From NCBI GenBank assembly GCA_007922305.1, contig ML677334.1, positions 59,994,858 to 60,058,857 of the forward strand: a stretch of DNA of 64,000 nucleotides. The letters run 5' to 3'. Origin of the DNA: Dermatemys mawii. Taxonomy: Eukaryota > Chordata > Testudines > Dermatemydidae. The position numbers and the translations under genes are program-made. Positions 10,770-21,710 of the stretch are shown one piece after another; positions within the stretch are counted from its first letter, which is position 1, and every line of letters starts with the position of its first letter. Below the pieces are notes generated by a model that was not told where the DNA came from, ran no database searches, and saw only the letters and a program-made list of their open reading frames with translations.

Positions 10770-11140
10770 ATTTTCTCCAATCTGAGCAGCAGAAAGGATC
10801 CACCCCCTGCCTCCCTGATCTTCCCCATCCATACTATGTCCGGAGTCAATGGGTACGTCCTCACTACCGCTGGTAGCTGTCCATCTTTTAGTGATTGATT
10901 TCTCGTGTCTTGTAAAGACGCGAGAAATCGATCGCCAGCACTGCTCCTGTCGACTCCGTAACTCCAGCTTGACGTGAGGTGTAAGCTGGAGTCGACGGGG
11001 GAGCATGCCGCTGACTGCCGCCGCCATGAGGACGGCAGGTAAATCGGCTGCAGATACGCCGACTTCAGCTACGTGATACGCAACTCCAGCTACGTGAATC
11101 TGCAGTCAATCCCCCCGCCAGCGAAGACCAGCCCAATGGC
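10770..11140. mobile_element. CpG-rich hairpin block, MITE-like
   Basis: A GC- and CpG-rich island in AT-rich surroundings. It holds two adjacent hairpins. At 10897-10929, GATTTCTCGTGTCTT pairs with AAGACGCGAGAAATC (14 of 15) across a 3-base loop. At 10961-10992, ACTCCAGCTT pairs perfectly with AAGCTGGAGT. The style (CTCCAGCTTACG, CGACTTCAGC, GTCGAC) is that of an abundant turtle MITE family related to Harbinger. A 96-codon minus-strand open frame (10737-11027) over it is a by-product of CpG richness. Confidence 0.55.
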
Positions 11141-11352
11141 TGATGGGTAGGTAAGTACATTCTCTCCTCTACGCCTTCTTCAAAGCACCATTAGGAATCC
11201 AGGGCAATATTCATACAGAATGAACTCAAATGAACTCTCTACATATGGAAATCCTCATTTAAGGAAGTTTAAAGGAACATGGGAGTGCTAATAGCGGAGC
11301 TGGACTGGAGTGCCCCACGCATACCTCATACAATCCCAGGAAAACACACTTA

Positions 11353-11630
11353 AGGTTTGTCTATATATGACAGTTGTGCCACTTTCATTATCCTAGTATA
11401 GTTTGGTGGTACAACCCCCTCCACCTCATTGTGGCTGCAGTTATCACAGTATAGTTTATTCCATACAGGAGAGGGGAATCAGCTATACCAGTATAGAGCG
11501 CCTTTTATACTGGTACAACCACTGCGTCCATGCTAGGAGTTGTATTGGTATAACTATATTTCAGAAAAAAATCACACCTCTAAGCAAAATAGCTTATACT
11601 GTTAGAAAAATTGTGTGTAGACCAGGACTC
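11353..11630. mobile_element. MITE with GTCTA terminal repeats
   Basis: The left end GGTTTGTCTATATATGAC and right end AATTGTGTGTAGACCAGGAC are imperfect inverted repeats. The interior repeats TATACCAGTATAG and TTATACTGGTACAACC motifs in opposite orientations, as in foldback-type MITEs. Confidence 0.6.
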
Positions 11631-12617
11631 AAAAACTGAAAAGGAATCCTCGCTTCTGACAGAGCTCCCTTTTATGGAAATTTCCATAGGAGTGGTCAGT
11701 CTGGGCCATCCTTTTTCTCTGGGGGCCAGCTCATGCAGAAAGGTGTAAATTTCTGGCTCCTTATTGCTTTGGCATACTTTGCCATGTTATGCAATATTTG
11801 GGACTTGCACCCTTGTAGGACTAATTCAGGCAAACTATTGCTATCAGGTTAGCAATTCTGTCAAAATATTTTTCTGCAATATAATCCATTTTTACAGTGT
11901 GCTAGACCTCTAATTTCACGGGCCATTTTTAAAGGTGAATGTTTGTGACTGATGCATTCCTTGATACACCAGTTAGTTAGCTCTGAAAATTACTTCTCTT
12001 CAGTGTTTTATTACAAATAATTTAAAAAAAAATAAAAATGAGGGTGAGGGCTTAAACAGAAATGTACAAGCTGGATGTGTTACACATGCACAGCTTTTAC
12101 TTGTGTAGGCCCTGCACTTAAAAAACACGGGATACGATTTTCAGTTGCTTATCACTGGCCTAACTCTGCTCAGTCTCATTAACTTCAGTTGCATGGAGTT
12201 TGTTTTCTTTTCTTTTGGGGAGTGTGGGGGAATGGACCTGTTGCTTTTGGTCAGGTACAAAAAACCTTTTTATCTGTAACTGACTTGACTTTTTGCTTAA
12301 GAAAATGAAGGACAGACAATACTGATGACGCCTGGTCCAGGAATGGTCTTTCTCAGGAACTTCCAAAGGGGCTAAGGGGCACTAACAACCTTCTGGTGTG
12401 CAATGATGGTGATGTCCTTTCCAGTATACTTATATAAGGACTCTATTCCCCTCAACACAGGTCTATGAGCACGTTTCGCAGCATTACAAATAGCAGTTTG
12501 AATGACCCAACCAGAATGTGGCCTTCGCTAAAAGCTGCCACCTCAGAGATACAAGGCCTCTAATGTAATCAAAAAAGACTAATCTCTTAAATATTTTAAA
12601 TTTTAAATGTTTTCATT

Positions 12618-12830
12618 CCAGGGGATTAAACAGAATCTAATGTTGTTCAAATCAGATTTCATGCCTCCTACCATGCTGCCTCTTACACTAGGAACTGCCT
12701 CTCTCCATCCATGCCAAATGGCCTCCTTTTCTTCCTTCAGATCCCTTCTAAAACACTTTTCTGTGAAGTCTTCAGCATTAATCCTCCTAAAGCAGGTTAA
12801 TAAAGTTTTATTGTCTGCCTCAACTGGAGG
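12618..12830 (+). mobile_element. L2-type LINE 3' end relic
   Basis: Contains GGCCTCCTTTTCTTCCTTCAGATCCCTTCTAAAACAC, then GTGAAGTCTTCAGCATTAATCCTCCT. This matches the L2 3' region order (CTCAAATCCCACCT.. GAAGCCTTCCCTGAT). Ancient and diverged. Confidence 0.55.
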
Positions 12831-15112
12831 CTGGATACTCCCCTAATGTCCTGGATGCTTGCACTGTGTATTGTCTGTGTGTGGTGTGCTGTCAGATTTG
12901 TTCACTTTTTGTGACCGGTCCCATTTAGGCCAGAAGAATTTAATTACATGAAGGAAAACTTGTCCCCTAAATTATGAATTTCTTGAAGCCGTGATAATAT
13001 CTTCCTCTGTATGTGTTATGCAGAATAACTACATACAATAATTACTATTATTTAATTATTAACGCAGACCCTTTGTTAAAAACACACTTAATAAGCCTGC
13101 CTGCAATTTATCTTCAGATTAGATGTTATAATTTAGATGCAAAAGAACCCAGCAAAAAAAGCTAAGTTTATAATTCGATAAAACATTTTTCTCAAAGGAA
13201 TAAATAGAAAACATTAACAGTTCCCAAATGGGAATCTTGTTCTAGGAGGATATTCCTTAAACTAGACCATTGCCAGGTTTTAAACATTTCAGACTTTACT
13301 GAAATGGATCATTACTTAGTATTGTAAAAGCCCTGCTGCTTTTTTGGGCATTTTGTTGGAAATGGGAGTTCTAAATGATTTATATAGAATAGAAAATACT
13401 CTTCTGCGCAGTTGTCTTCCCTTAGTGAAGAATGTTTTGAAGTTCTTCCAAACACACACCTGTGGATAGCATCTGTCACACATAGTCACACAAGTATTGT
13501 GTAGTCACACATAGTCACACAAGTATTGTGCATATATGTGTGCCTTTCTTTTTTGTCCTCATCATCTTGTACCACTATACTTTTTCTATGTGTAAAATTA
13601 AAGTTGAATCTAGCACCTGTCTTGTGCAATACAGTTTAAAATAGGTTATTTTAGGGCATTGAATCAGAACATCGAATGGAATCTGTGTCAAGTCAGATTG
13701 ATAACTTAAATATTGATAAAAAATTGTGTTGCTGCAAGCATTTATTGTGGCACCCATGACTTGTATCTGAGCACCTTAAAAATCATATATTGAGATATAG
13801 TAATAATCATAATGAGAGAGAGAGACGAAAGGCCACGTTCCCTTGCTGCCTGCAGCATTGCTAGTCAGGATGCCAGGATTTAATTGGCTGGGAAGGCCTG
13901 GACAAAGAGGAGCATCTTCTGAAGGAGTGTTTCTGCAAGGAGTAAATTTCAGATATGAACCTACTACCAAGAAAACTCTGCCAGAGAAACAAATATAAAC
14001 ACATCAACCAGTTTATTAGAAATTCTTATACTTTACTTTTCTATGGCTAAACTGGTCTTTGACTGCAGCATGTGCTAAATAGACTTGTTCTCAAAACCAG
14101 TTGGTCAGAACACATCAGGTCAATAATGGTTTAGGAAGCAACTGTCACTTTGCACTCACATCAGTCAGGTAAAATGATTAATTATAAAGTAAACACTTGA
14201 TATAACAGAAATAATATCCTTGTAATGGAACACAGTAATGGAATTAGCCTTTCTGTAGCCAGAGGAGACTTATCTGGTGACAACTGGCTTCCATTGGCTT
14301 GAACAATTTAATAAATTAAAGATAGACTATTACACTTTTTCAGTATAGAATATAGTCCACTCCTGGATGAGTTGTGTAGTCTGCGTTTTAACTGCTTTTC
14401 TTTAGAGCTCCACATTCATATTAATTGGACTAGAGTTTGAATGTAACTGAAAATATAAGTTTAATCATTAGGCCTATATTAGTTTAAGGGTTGATGGTTT
14501 TAAACATTTAGTTTGAGAAGTTCAAATCTCACCATGTCTGACTTGGTCCTTTATCGTCTTGAGATAGATAACTGGGTGGTGGTTAAAATAATACCATGAA
14601 ATCTCAAATCAGCCCTGTCCTGTGCACAGATGTTAAATAGCCATGTTACTCTTTATGAGAGTAGAAGTGTCTGACCAAAATTCCCTCTGCCCTATACATA
14701 CATATGTTCTAGTTCTATAAATTGGTTTGCTTAGAGGTGGTCACATTTCAATTTGTTAAATATTCTGGGGTGTTTTTCTATGCAAATCTAAAATGGTATT
14801 GTGTGTATTAGGCTATTCACATAGACTCTGATGAAGAGCAGAAGTTACCATAATGAAGTGGAGCCTAGGCCTTGGTGGTGCATGTTGTTCATACTAGTCC
14901 TATCTATTTTCACTAATTCAGCTGGGTAAACACTTGGCTGTTTGGGTCTACTAATCCACCCGTTCTGTTCTGTTTAACTTAAGGATTCAGTTAAGCCATA
15001 TCTTCTTTCTTACATAGCTCTGGAGAGCTACAACTTAAATGCAGCTGACAGCATAGCTATCTCTGCTTATGTGTACCAAATATTTCCCTCCCACCCCATG
15101 TTTTAAAATAAT
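12831..15112. other. Intron, mostly anonymous
   Basis: No gene or intact element recognised apart from a 29-bp tandem duplication at 13475-13532. Short AT-rich open frames only. Confidence 0.5.
13475..13532. repeat. 29-bp tandem duplication
   Basis: Two adjacent 29-base units starting GTCACACATAGTCACAC and ending TATTGTG(T/C)A, differing at a single base. Each unit contains GTCACACA twice, so the unit probably grew from a shorter duplication. Confidence 0.92.
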
Positions 15113-15120
15113 GTTAAAAT

Positions 15121-15605
15121 TAGGATGACCATATTTCCCAAAGGGAAAATAGGACATCCCACGGGGCTAGCCCAAGGCACCTCCCTCCCCCAGGGGGCTG
15201 GCTCCATGTGCTTGACCAAGATGTGTCTCTTCCCCTCTCCCCCCAACTGTCACTGACACTTGAACCCTGCTGGTCCCCACTCAAGGTTGTCACTGGTTGC
15301 TTGAACCCTGCTGGCCCCCGATCAAGGCTGTCCCCAGGAATGGAAACCTTCCTCCCCTCACCTCCAGCACAGTCTCCCTATTGCATGGAACTGGCATCTC
15401 CGCATTCCCCTCACATTCTTCCTCCTTCCCCCCACATTCTGCCCCACTGCATCCCACTTGATCAGTTGGTAAAAGCAAATGGGACAAATGTCCACTTTTT
15501 GCTCCCCCCCCCCGCCAAAAAAGAAGAAAAAAAGAAGTCAGGATGGCTGGGACAGGGCTTAACAAAGGGACGGTCACGGCCAAAACAGGCTGTATGGTTA
15601 CCCTA
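15121..15605. mobile_element. hAT-like non-autonomous element
   Basis: Terminal inverted repeats TAGGATGACCATA and TATGGTTACCCTA, flanked by a likely 8-bp target duplication (GTTAAAAT at 15113-15120, ATTAAAAT at 15606-15613). The interior is C-rich with a repeated TTGAACCCTGCTGG motif and a poly-C/A tract near 15506-15536. No transposase. Confidence 0.7.
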
Positions 15606-15613
15606 ATTAAAAT

Positions 15614-17076
15614 GAAGCTCTTTGGTTTTCCAGAGGCGGCATTCCATGGGAGGGATCTGGAGTTTTTCAGGCTTGGATCCTCTAGGCAACAGTGGCTCTG
15701 TTTGGAACACTGCAGGGGGGACTTTCTGAATACTGGGGAGAGGCAAAAGAAATTCATGCTGCTATGCCAGGCCCTCCTCTCTCTCCCAACAGCAATACTG
15801 ATATATAACTGTAAATGAGGTGTTAATTTTTAACTCTTGCTGTGGAGAGACGTGGTGGAAAAGGAGGCTCATTAGCATGATAGGGTCAGTCTTAAACTCT
15901 GGATGGTCTAGCATATGTTCATGATGGGTGTCTGCTATGGACTTAGTAATATTAGAACTAAGGCTTGACAAAACATTTTGGTTAATGATTTTAATTCCAT
16001 TCTCAATCATAGAAAGAGGTTTGTGGACATCAAATTGTAACAAATGCCTGTGTCTTGAGAAGGTTTGGATTTGATCACCAAACTCGTCAGTGCTCTAATT
16101 TACACAGACTTTGTTGTTCCTGACTTCCTTGCTAATTTTTAATTTAAAAACCAAACTTTTATTTTACGAATATTTACAAAGAAAGTTTATCCTCAAGACG
16201 TTAAGTGGATATTTCTCCATCAAATTTACACCTTCCTGATTGTCTGCCTCAGAAAAAGGTGATGCATAGAATGGGTTTGGGAGTGTAAAATACCCTCTCA
16301 CCACTAGAATGCTTGCTGCAGCACAGGGAGAGGCACAATGGCAGGGTAACTTAAGGAATCTCGTAATGCTGCTGCTCATGCTGTACCTGTTTTCAAATCA
16401 AATTGTATTGACTGAAGATTTTTGCCATGTCAAAGACAAAAAATACATAGAAACAGCCACTAAAATATGCAGCAGTAAACAAAATACATCCAAAATGACT
16501 AGTCTGCACACAGTTTTTTGTTTTTTTTTTAAAAAATCGAAATAAAAACAATGCAGTAAGTATACAAATACCCTTGCTCTTAAATCTCCAAATGTATTAT
16601 TTTAAACGTTTAGGGCCTGCTTCAGTTTGTGTTTGGGGGTTTCGTGCCTTTGACTTCAGTGAAAGCAGAATTGTGCCTTTTGTGGAGAGTGTTAAGTATA
16701 TAGAGTTCATGTCCGTCTTAGTGTATAAAACTAAGTTCAGTAGATTCTGATAAGAATAATAAACAGAATATAATGAGATGGAATAAAACTTTGGTTTTTC
16801 TGGCTGTAAGAGGATTTTGGAAGGTTCATAGTCCAGAAACCTGGTCACTTGGAGCTCAAGTGTCTGTTTTCTTTTAGCCAGATGAGGTTCTTTTCCTCAG
16901 ATATGTATTTGTAGACAGTATCTTTTCACACATTTTATTTCATGTGACAGTGGCTAACTATGTATTTTCATGCTGCTGCTGGCCTTTGCTTGGAGGGTAT
17001 GCAGTCAGGTGGTGTGGGGATAGGGCATAAGAGGTGTTACAGCTGTCACTGGCTGCCATTGCAGTGCAAGAAGATA
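15614..17076. other. Intron, anonymous
   Basis: AT-rich, without recognised gene or element. Poly-T/A runs occur near 16513-16533. Confidence 0.5.
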
Positions 17077-17965
17077 GAATCATGAGGTTAGTAGGGACTG
17101 CAGTTGTCATCTAGTCCAACGCCCTGCCAAGATGGAGGATTTGTTATGTCTAAACATTCCAAGATAAATGGGCATCCACCCTCTTTTTGTAAACCTCTAA
17201 TAAAGAGACTTCCATGGCTTCCTTAGGCAGTTTAAGTTGTCTTACTATTCTTACAGTTAGGAAGTTTTTCTTGAGATATAATCTAGATCTACTATGTCTA
17301 CTATGCTGTAGTTTGAACCCACTTCCTCTTGTCCATCCTTCTGTGGCTAGAGAGAACAACTTTTCTCCAACTTTTTTTATGGCAGCCTTTCAAGTATTTG
17401 CAGACTGCTATCATGTTCCCCCTTAATCTCCTCTTTTCCAAACTAAACATACCCAGTTCCATCAGCCTTTGCTCATATGCAGTCCATCCCTTTGATCATC
17501 TTTGTTGCTCGTCTCTGGATCCTTTCCAGTTTCTCTACATTCTTTCTATATAGTGGTGACCAAAACTGGATGCAGTACCCCAGCTGAGACCTAACCAGCA
17601 CCAACTAGAGCGGGACTACCCCTTCCTGTGACTTGCATGCTATGTCTCTGTTAACGCAACCCAAAATTGCATTTGCTTTGTTTTGCAACAGCATCACATT
17701 GTTGACTCATGTTGGGGTTATGATCCACCACGAGTACTGATCTTTCTCATCAGTGCTGCTGCTAAGCTAGTTATCCCCCGTTCTGTATATGTGCGTTTGT
17801 TTTTTCCCCCATAAATGTAGCACCTTATATTTGTCTTTGTTGAATTTCATTTTGTTGTCTATAGCCCAATTCTCCAATTTATCAGGATCCCTTTGACTTT
17901 TAGCTGTATCCTGAAAAGTGTTTGCAGTCCCTTCCCTAGCTTTGTCTCATCAACTGCTAGTAGCA
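17077..17965 (-). mobile_element. CR1 LINE, antisense 3' part
   Basis: Read on the minus strand this is a CR1 3' region. On the + strand the typical order appears: AGAATCATGAGGTTAG, CATCTAGTCCAACGCCCTGCC, CCTTAGGCAGTTT, TGGATCCTTTCCAGTTTCTC, TGGATGCAGTACCCCAGCTGAG, TTGAATTTCATTTTGTTG. It decays at the 5' end near 17960. This is a different subfamily from the turtle-tail copies. Confidence 0.88.
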
Positions 17966-18375
17966 ATGGCCGGAGATGGCGCACTAGATGGGTGTGGGGG
18001 CTCTGAGTTACCTGGGAAAGAATTCTCTGTAGTATCTGGCTAGTGGGTTTTGTCAGCATGCTCATGATTCAACTGATCACCATATTTGGGGTCAGGAAGG
18101 AATTTTCTTTCAGGTCAGATTGTCAGAGACCGTGTTGGGGTTTTCATCTTCTGCTGCAGCATAGCCACATCACTTGCTGATTTAAACTAGAGTAAATGGT
18201 GGACTATCTATAACATAAGTCTTTAAATCAAGATTTGAGGACTTCAGTAATTTGGTCAGAGGTTATAGATCTATTACAGAAGGGGATGGGTAAGGTTCTG
18301 TGTCCTGTGGTGTGCAAAGCGGTCAGACTAGATGATCATGATGGTTCCTTCTGGTCTTAAAGTCTTTGTGCTCCT
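17966..18375 (+). mobile_element. CR1-related 3' UTR fragment
   Basis: Contains GGGGTCAGGAAGGAATTTTC, CAGGTCAGATTGTCAGAGAC, ATTTGAGGACTTCAGTAA and ends GGTCAGACTAGATGATCATGATGG, CCTTCTGGTCTTAAAGTCT, the common CR1 3' UTR end. It lies tail-out next to the antisense CR1, giving a head-to-head junction near 17965. Confidence 0.75.
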
Positions 18376-18398
18376 CTTATAAGTCCCACTGTTTAAAA

Positions 18399-19100
18399 CA
18401 GAGGTGGGCAAACTACGGACCATGGGCCACATCCGGCTTGCGGGGCAGTGCTGCCCAGCCCTTGAGCTCCTAGATCAGCGGTCCTCAAAGTTTTTTGGCT
18501 GTGGTCCCTTTCTGCGGTGCGGCGTCCGCTGAAATGCCGCCAAACAAAAAGCTTCTGCTTTCTGCGACGGCATTTCGGCAGTACAAAAATAGACTGCTGC
18601 TGAGTTTGGCAGTCTCCCGGGTGCGATCGGTGGCGGCGGGGTCTCATGCAACCCAGGGGTGGTCTCGCGCACCCCACTTTGAAGACCACTGTCCTAGATG
18701 GGAGGCTAGCCCCTGGTCTCTCCCCTGCTGTCCCCTCTCCCCTTGAGCCTCAGCTCACCATGTCTCCAGCGATTGGGGTGGTGGGACTGGCTCCAGCTGG
18801 GTGGCACAGCTGCCAGTCCCACTGCTCTGAGCGGCATGGTAAGGGAGTTGGATAAGGGGCAGGGGGGTCCTGGAAGGTAGTCAGGGGACAGGGAGTGGTT
18901 GGATAAGGGGTGGGGTTAGGGATGGGGGGACAGGGAGTAGGGGTGGGTTTGGATGGGGCAGAGATTCTGAGTGGGACAGTGAGGGTGTGAAGTGGGAGGG
19001 GGCCAGGCTGCTTGGGGAAGCACAGCCTTCTCTATCTGGATCTCCATACAGTTTTGGAACCCTGGTGTGGCCCTCAGGCCAAAACGTTTGCCCATCCCTG
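18399..19100. mobile_element. hAT non-autonomous element (GGTGGGCAAAC family)
   Basis: Left end CAGAGGTGGGCAAAC and right end GTTTGCCCATCCCTG are inverted repeats of hAT type. The flanking 8-mers GTTTAAAA (18391-18398) and GTTTAGAA (19101-19108) differ by one base and are the target duplication. The interior is G-rich, low in complexity and non-coding, and it is split by a second hAT at 18476-18691. Confidence 0.88.
18476..18691. mobile_element. hAT MITE nested in the hAT at 18399-19100
   Basis: 216 bp with ends CAGCGGTCCTCAAAG and CTTTGAAGACCACTG and a perfect 8-bp target duplication TCCTAGAT (18468-18475, 18692-18699). The interior has a 9-bp perfect inverted repeat GAAATGCCG / CGGCATTTC (18531, 18568). 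Same family as 27247-27474. Confidence 0.93.
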
Positions 19101-19804
19101 GTTTAGAAGCAGCAGATCTCATTGCTTGGCCACTGCAAGATTAGTTTATGCTTAGGCCATGGTTTCTAAAGTTTTCTGAGAAGCCATAAGATTCAATGAT
19201 TTTTTTATTTTTTTAAAAAAACCTTAGATTCTACAGAAATAGATAGCATTTCTAGGAGAGTCTGACAAATGCCATCTTCTCACTCTGGGATTTTTTTTAT
19301 TTATTTTACTGATTATTCAAAGAAACGCAAGACTGTTATCTGACTTGTATTGTAACTTGAAGACTTTTATATTTGTAACATCTGGAAAAAAGGTCTGTTT
19401 TTCAATTGCATTTGTCATTGTGTTTTTAAAAAAATATTTATTGTTGCTGATAGATATGTGCTAAAAGTGCCATACTTGAGTGAGTGGGAAAATGATTCTA
19501 TATGTTTTGTGAAATGTAATTTGTAAAGCAGTTTAGGATCCTTGGTAATGAGAGGAGCTGTATAACATATGTACTTGTCAGAAGCGCTTATTTGAATATT
19601 TAGAAGGCTGTGTTGAGTAAAGTAATTGCAGCTGTGTGTTTTGGGTGTGTATGCCTAAATAGGGAATGTCTAGTGATGTGGTGTAAAGTTCTGAATCTGA
19701 AATGGGTCTCTTTCTCTGAGTAGTAAATAGGTACATTACTCCTAAGCCATGGGGATCTAGGACTGTCATCTCAAATAAGTGCTGATAAATCCTTTTTTTC
19801 ATAC
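19101..19804. other. Intron, anonymous
   Basis: AT-rich with A/T homopolymer runs around 19201-19220 and 19290-19310. Nothing recognised. Confidence 0.5.
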
Positions 19805-20591
19805 AATCTTAGAAATGTAGGACTGGAAGGGACTTCAGTATGTCATCAAGAACAGTATCCTGCACTGAGGTAGGACTAAGTATTCTGTGTCCTCCCCCGA
19901 GTATCCTCTTCTCCAGACTAAACAATTTCCCCCATTTCTTTTGTTCAGTCTTTCCTCATTGGTCACGTTTTCAAGACTTTTAATCATTTTTGTTACTCTC
20001 CTCTGGACTTTTTCCAATTTGTCCATTTCTTTCCCAAAGTGTGGTGCCCAGAATTGGGTGCAGTACTCCAGTTGAGACCATAACAGTGCTGAATACAATG
20101 GAAGAATTCTCGTGTCTTGCTTACAACACTCCTGCTAATACATTCCAAAATATTTGCTTTTTTTGCAACAGCATTACATTGTTGACTCATTTAGCTTGTG
20201 ATCTGTTATAAGCCCCAGATCCTTTTTGGCAATACATCTTCCAAAGCAGTAATTTCCCATTTTGTATTTGTGCAATTGATAATTCCTTACAAAGGACTAA
20301 TCTTAGGATTTGTCTTTAATGAATTTCATCCTGTTTATTTCAACCATTTCTCCAGTTTGTCAAGATCATTTTGAATTTTAATTCTGTTCTCCAAAGTGCT
20401 TTCAACCCCTCCCCGAATGGTTTCATCCACACATGTTAACTTTACTCTGTGTCATTATCCAAATCGCTAACAAAGCTATTGAATAGAACCAGACTCAGGT
20501 CCCTGGTGATGTGCACTTCCAGCTTAATTGTGAACCGTGAGAAAACTTTTCCAAAGCAATAGAGCACCTACTTTATCATAGGTCCGTGTAG

Positions 20592-20915
20592 ACTAATGGT
20601 TCTCAAATTTATTTGATGACACCCCCTTCTTTGTGTCTGTCCCCAGTGAGGGATTGGGGTAGGGAGGGCGGGGAAGAGGGAGAGCCCGAGCCGGAGCTAC
20701 TTCCTAGTGAGGGATTGGAGCAGGGGGTAGGCAAGGAGAGCCCAACCTCAGGCTACCTCTCAGTGAGCTTTTTGTGGGGAGAGGAGGAGAGCCCAAGCCT
20801 TGGTGGTGGGGCTCTCCCCTTTTACCACTGCCTACCAGGTGTGCATGAGCCTCAGTCATCTGGGGCTGGCAGCTACAGCTCTTTATTTAAAACAAACAAA
20901 AACAATGAAACAGTA
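20592..20915. mobile_element. hAT-like insertion in CR1
   Basis: The CR1 text breaks at about 20592 and resumes at about 20916 (TGACTCATATTTCCCTAGTTTG). The left end CTAATGGTTCTCAAATTTA resembles hAT ends (TGGTTCTCAAACTTT). The interior repeats a GTGAGGGATTGG(G/A) motif (20647, 20706) in G-rich sequence. No clean right end or target duplication. Confidence 0.5.
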
Positions 20916-21380
20916 CATGACTCATATTTCCCTAGTTTGTTTGAGAAGGTCAAGTGAGACCATATCAAAAGCCTCACTAAAGTCAAGATATATGTGACAT
21001 CTCCTTCCCCGCTACCCGCAAGGCTTGTTATTCTGTCAAAGAAGGATATTAGGTTGGTTGACATGATTTGTTCTTGACAAATCCATGTTGACTGTTACTT
21101 CATCAATTCTTTTTCTCATAGGTGCTTACAGACTGTTTCATTATGTGCTCCATTATCTTTCCAGGTACTGAAGTTAAGCTGACTGGTCTGTAATTCCCTG
21201 GGTTGTCCTTATTCCCCCCCTTTTTTAGAAATAGGTAATATATTTGCCCTTTACTTATCCTGTCCACCATGAGTTCTCAGAGATAATTACTAATGGTTCA
21301 GAGAGCTCTTCAGCCAGTTTAAGTAGTTACGAATGTATTTCATCAGGCCCTGCCAACTTGAAGACACTTAACTTATCTAA

Positions 21381-21500
21381 GGCTATGTGTACACTAGAGA
21401 GCTCAGAGGGGCACAGCCGTACCAATTCAGCTGCACTGCTGTAAGATCTCTCATGTAGCTGCTCTGTGCCAATGGGAGAGAACTCGCCTGTTTAAGTTTC
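21381..21500. mobile_element. MITE insertion in CR1
   Basis: Begins AAGGCTATGTGTACACTAGAGAGC, followed by GCACAGCCGTACC, CAGCTGCACTGCTGTAAGATC and CTGTGCCAATGGGAGAGAACTC. This is the order of an abundant reptile MITE (CTACACTAGAGAGC ... CCGACGGGAGAGAGCTC). It is truncated at the right; CR1 text resumes near 21500. Confidence 0.7.
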
Positions 21501-21710
21501 AGGTTATTAAGGATTTCCTGGTTAAGTCCGGGTAGCCTTTTATCCTACTTCGTATTTTTCCTATGTTTTGGAATAGTTTGCTCTTCTGCCCTTTAATACT
21601 GTCTCTTTAAAAAAAAAAAAAACACACAAAAAACTGCCAACTCTCCTGAACTCTCTTTTCTCTTACACTTTCTTCCCATGGGATCTTGCCTACCAATTTT
21701 CTGAGTATGC

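Noticed and set aside
10737..11027. 96-codon minus-strand open frame
   Set aside because: It overlaps the CpG-rich hairpin block. Absence of stops follows from GC richness, and no domain is seen.
14818..14856. ATAGACTCTGATGAAGAGCAG considered as the next SPIDR exon
   Set aside because: Acidic-looking but very short, with stops nearby and no donor or similarity beyond a few residues.
15208..15757. Overlapping open frames of 132 and 155 codons on both strands
   Set aside because: They lie in the C-rich interior of a hAT element with its own terminal repeats and target duplication.
18393..19122. Cluster of open frames on both strands
   Set aside because: GC-rich interiors of two nested hAT elements, not host coding sequence.
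20613..20957. 114-codon open frame on the + strand
   Set aside because: Starts in a G-rich hAT-like insertion and ends in CR1 text. Chance.
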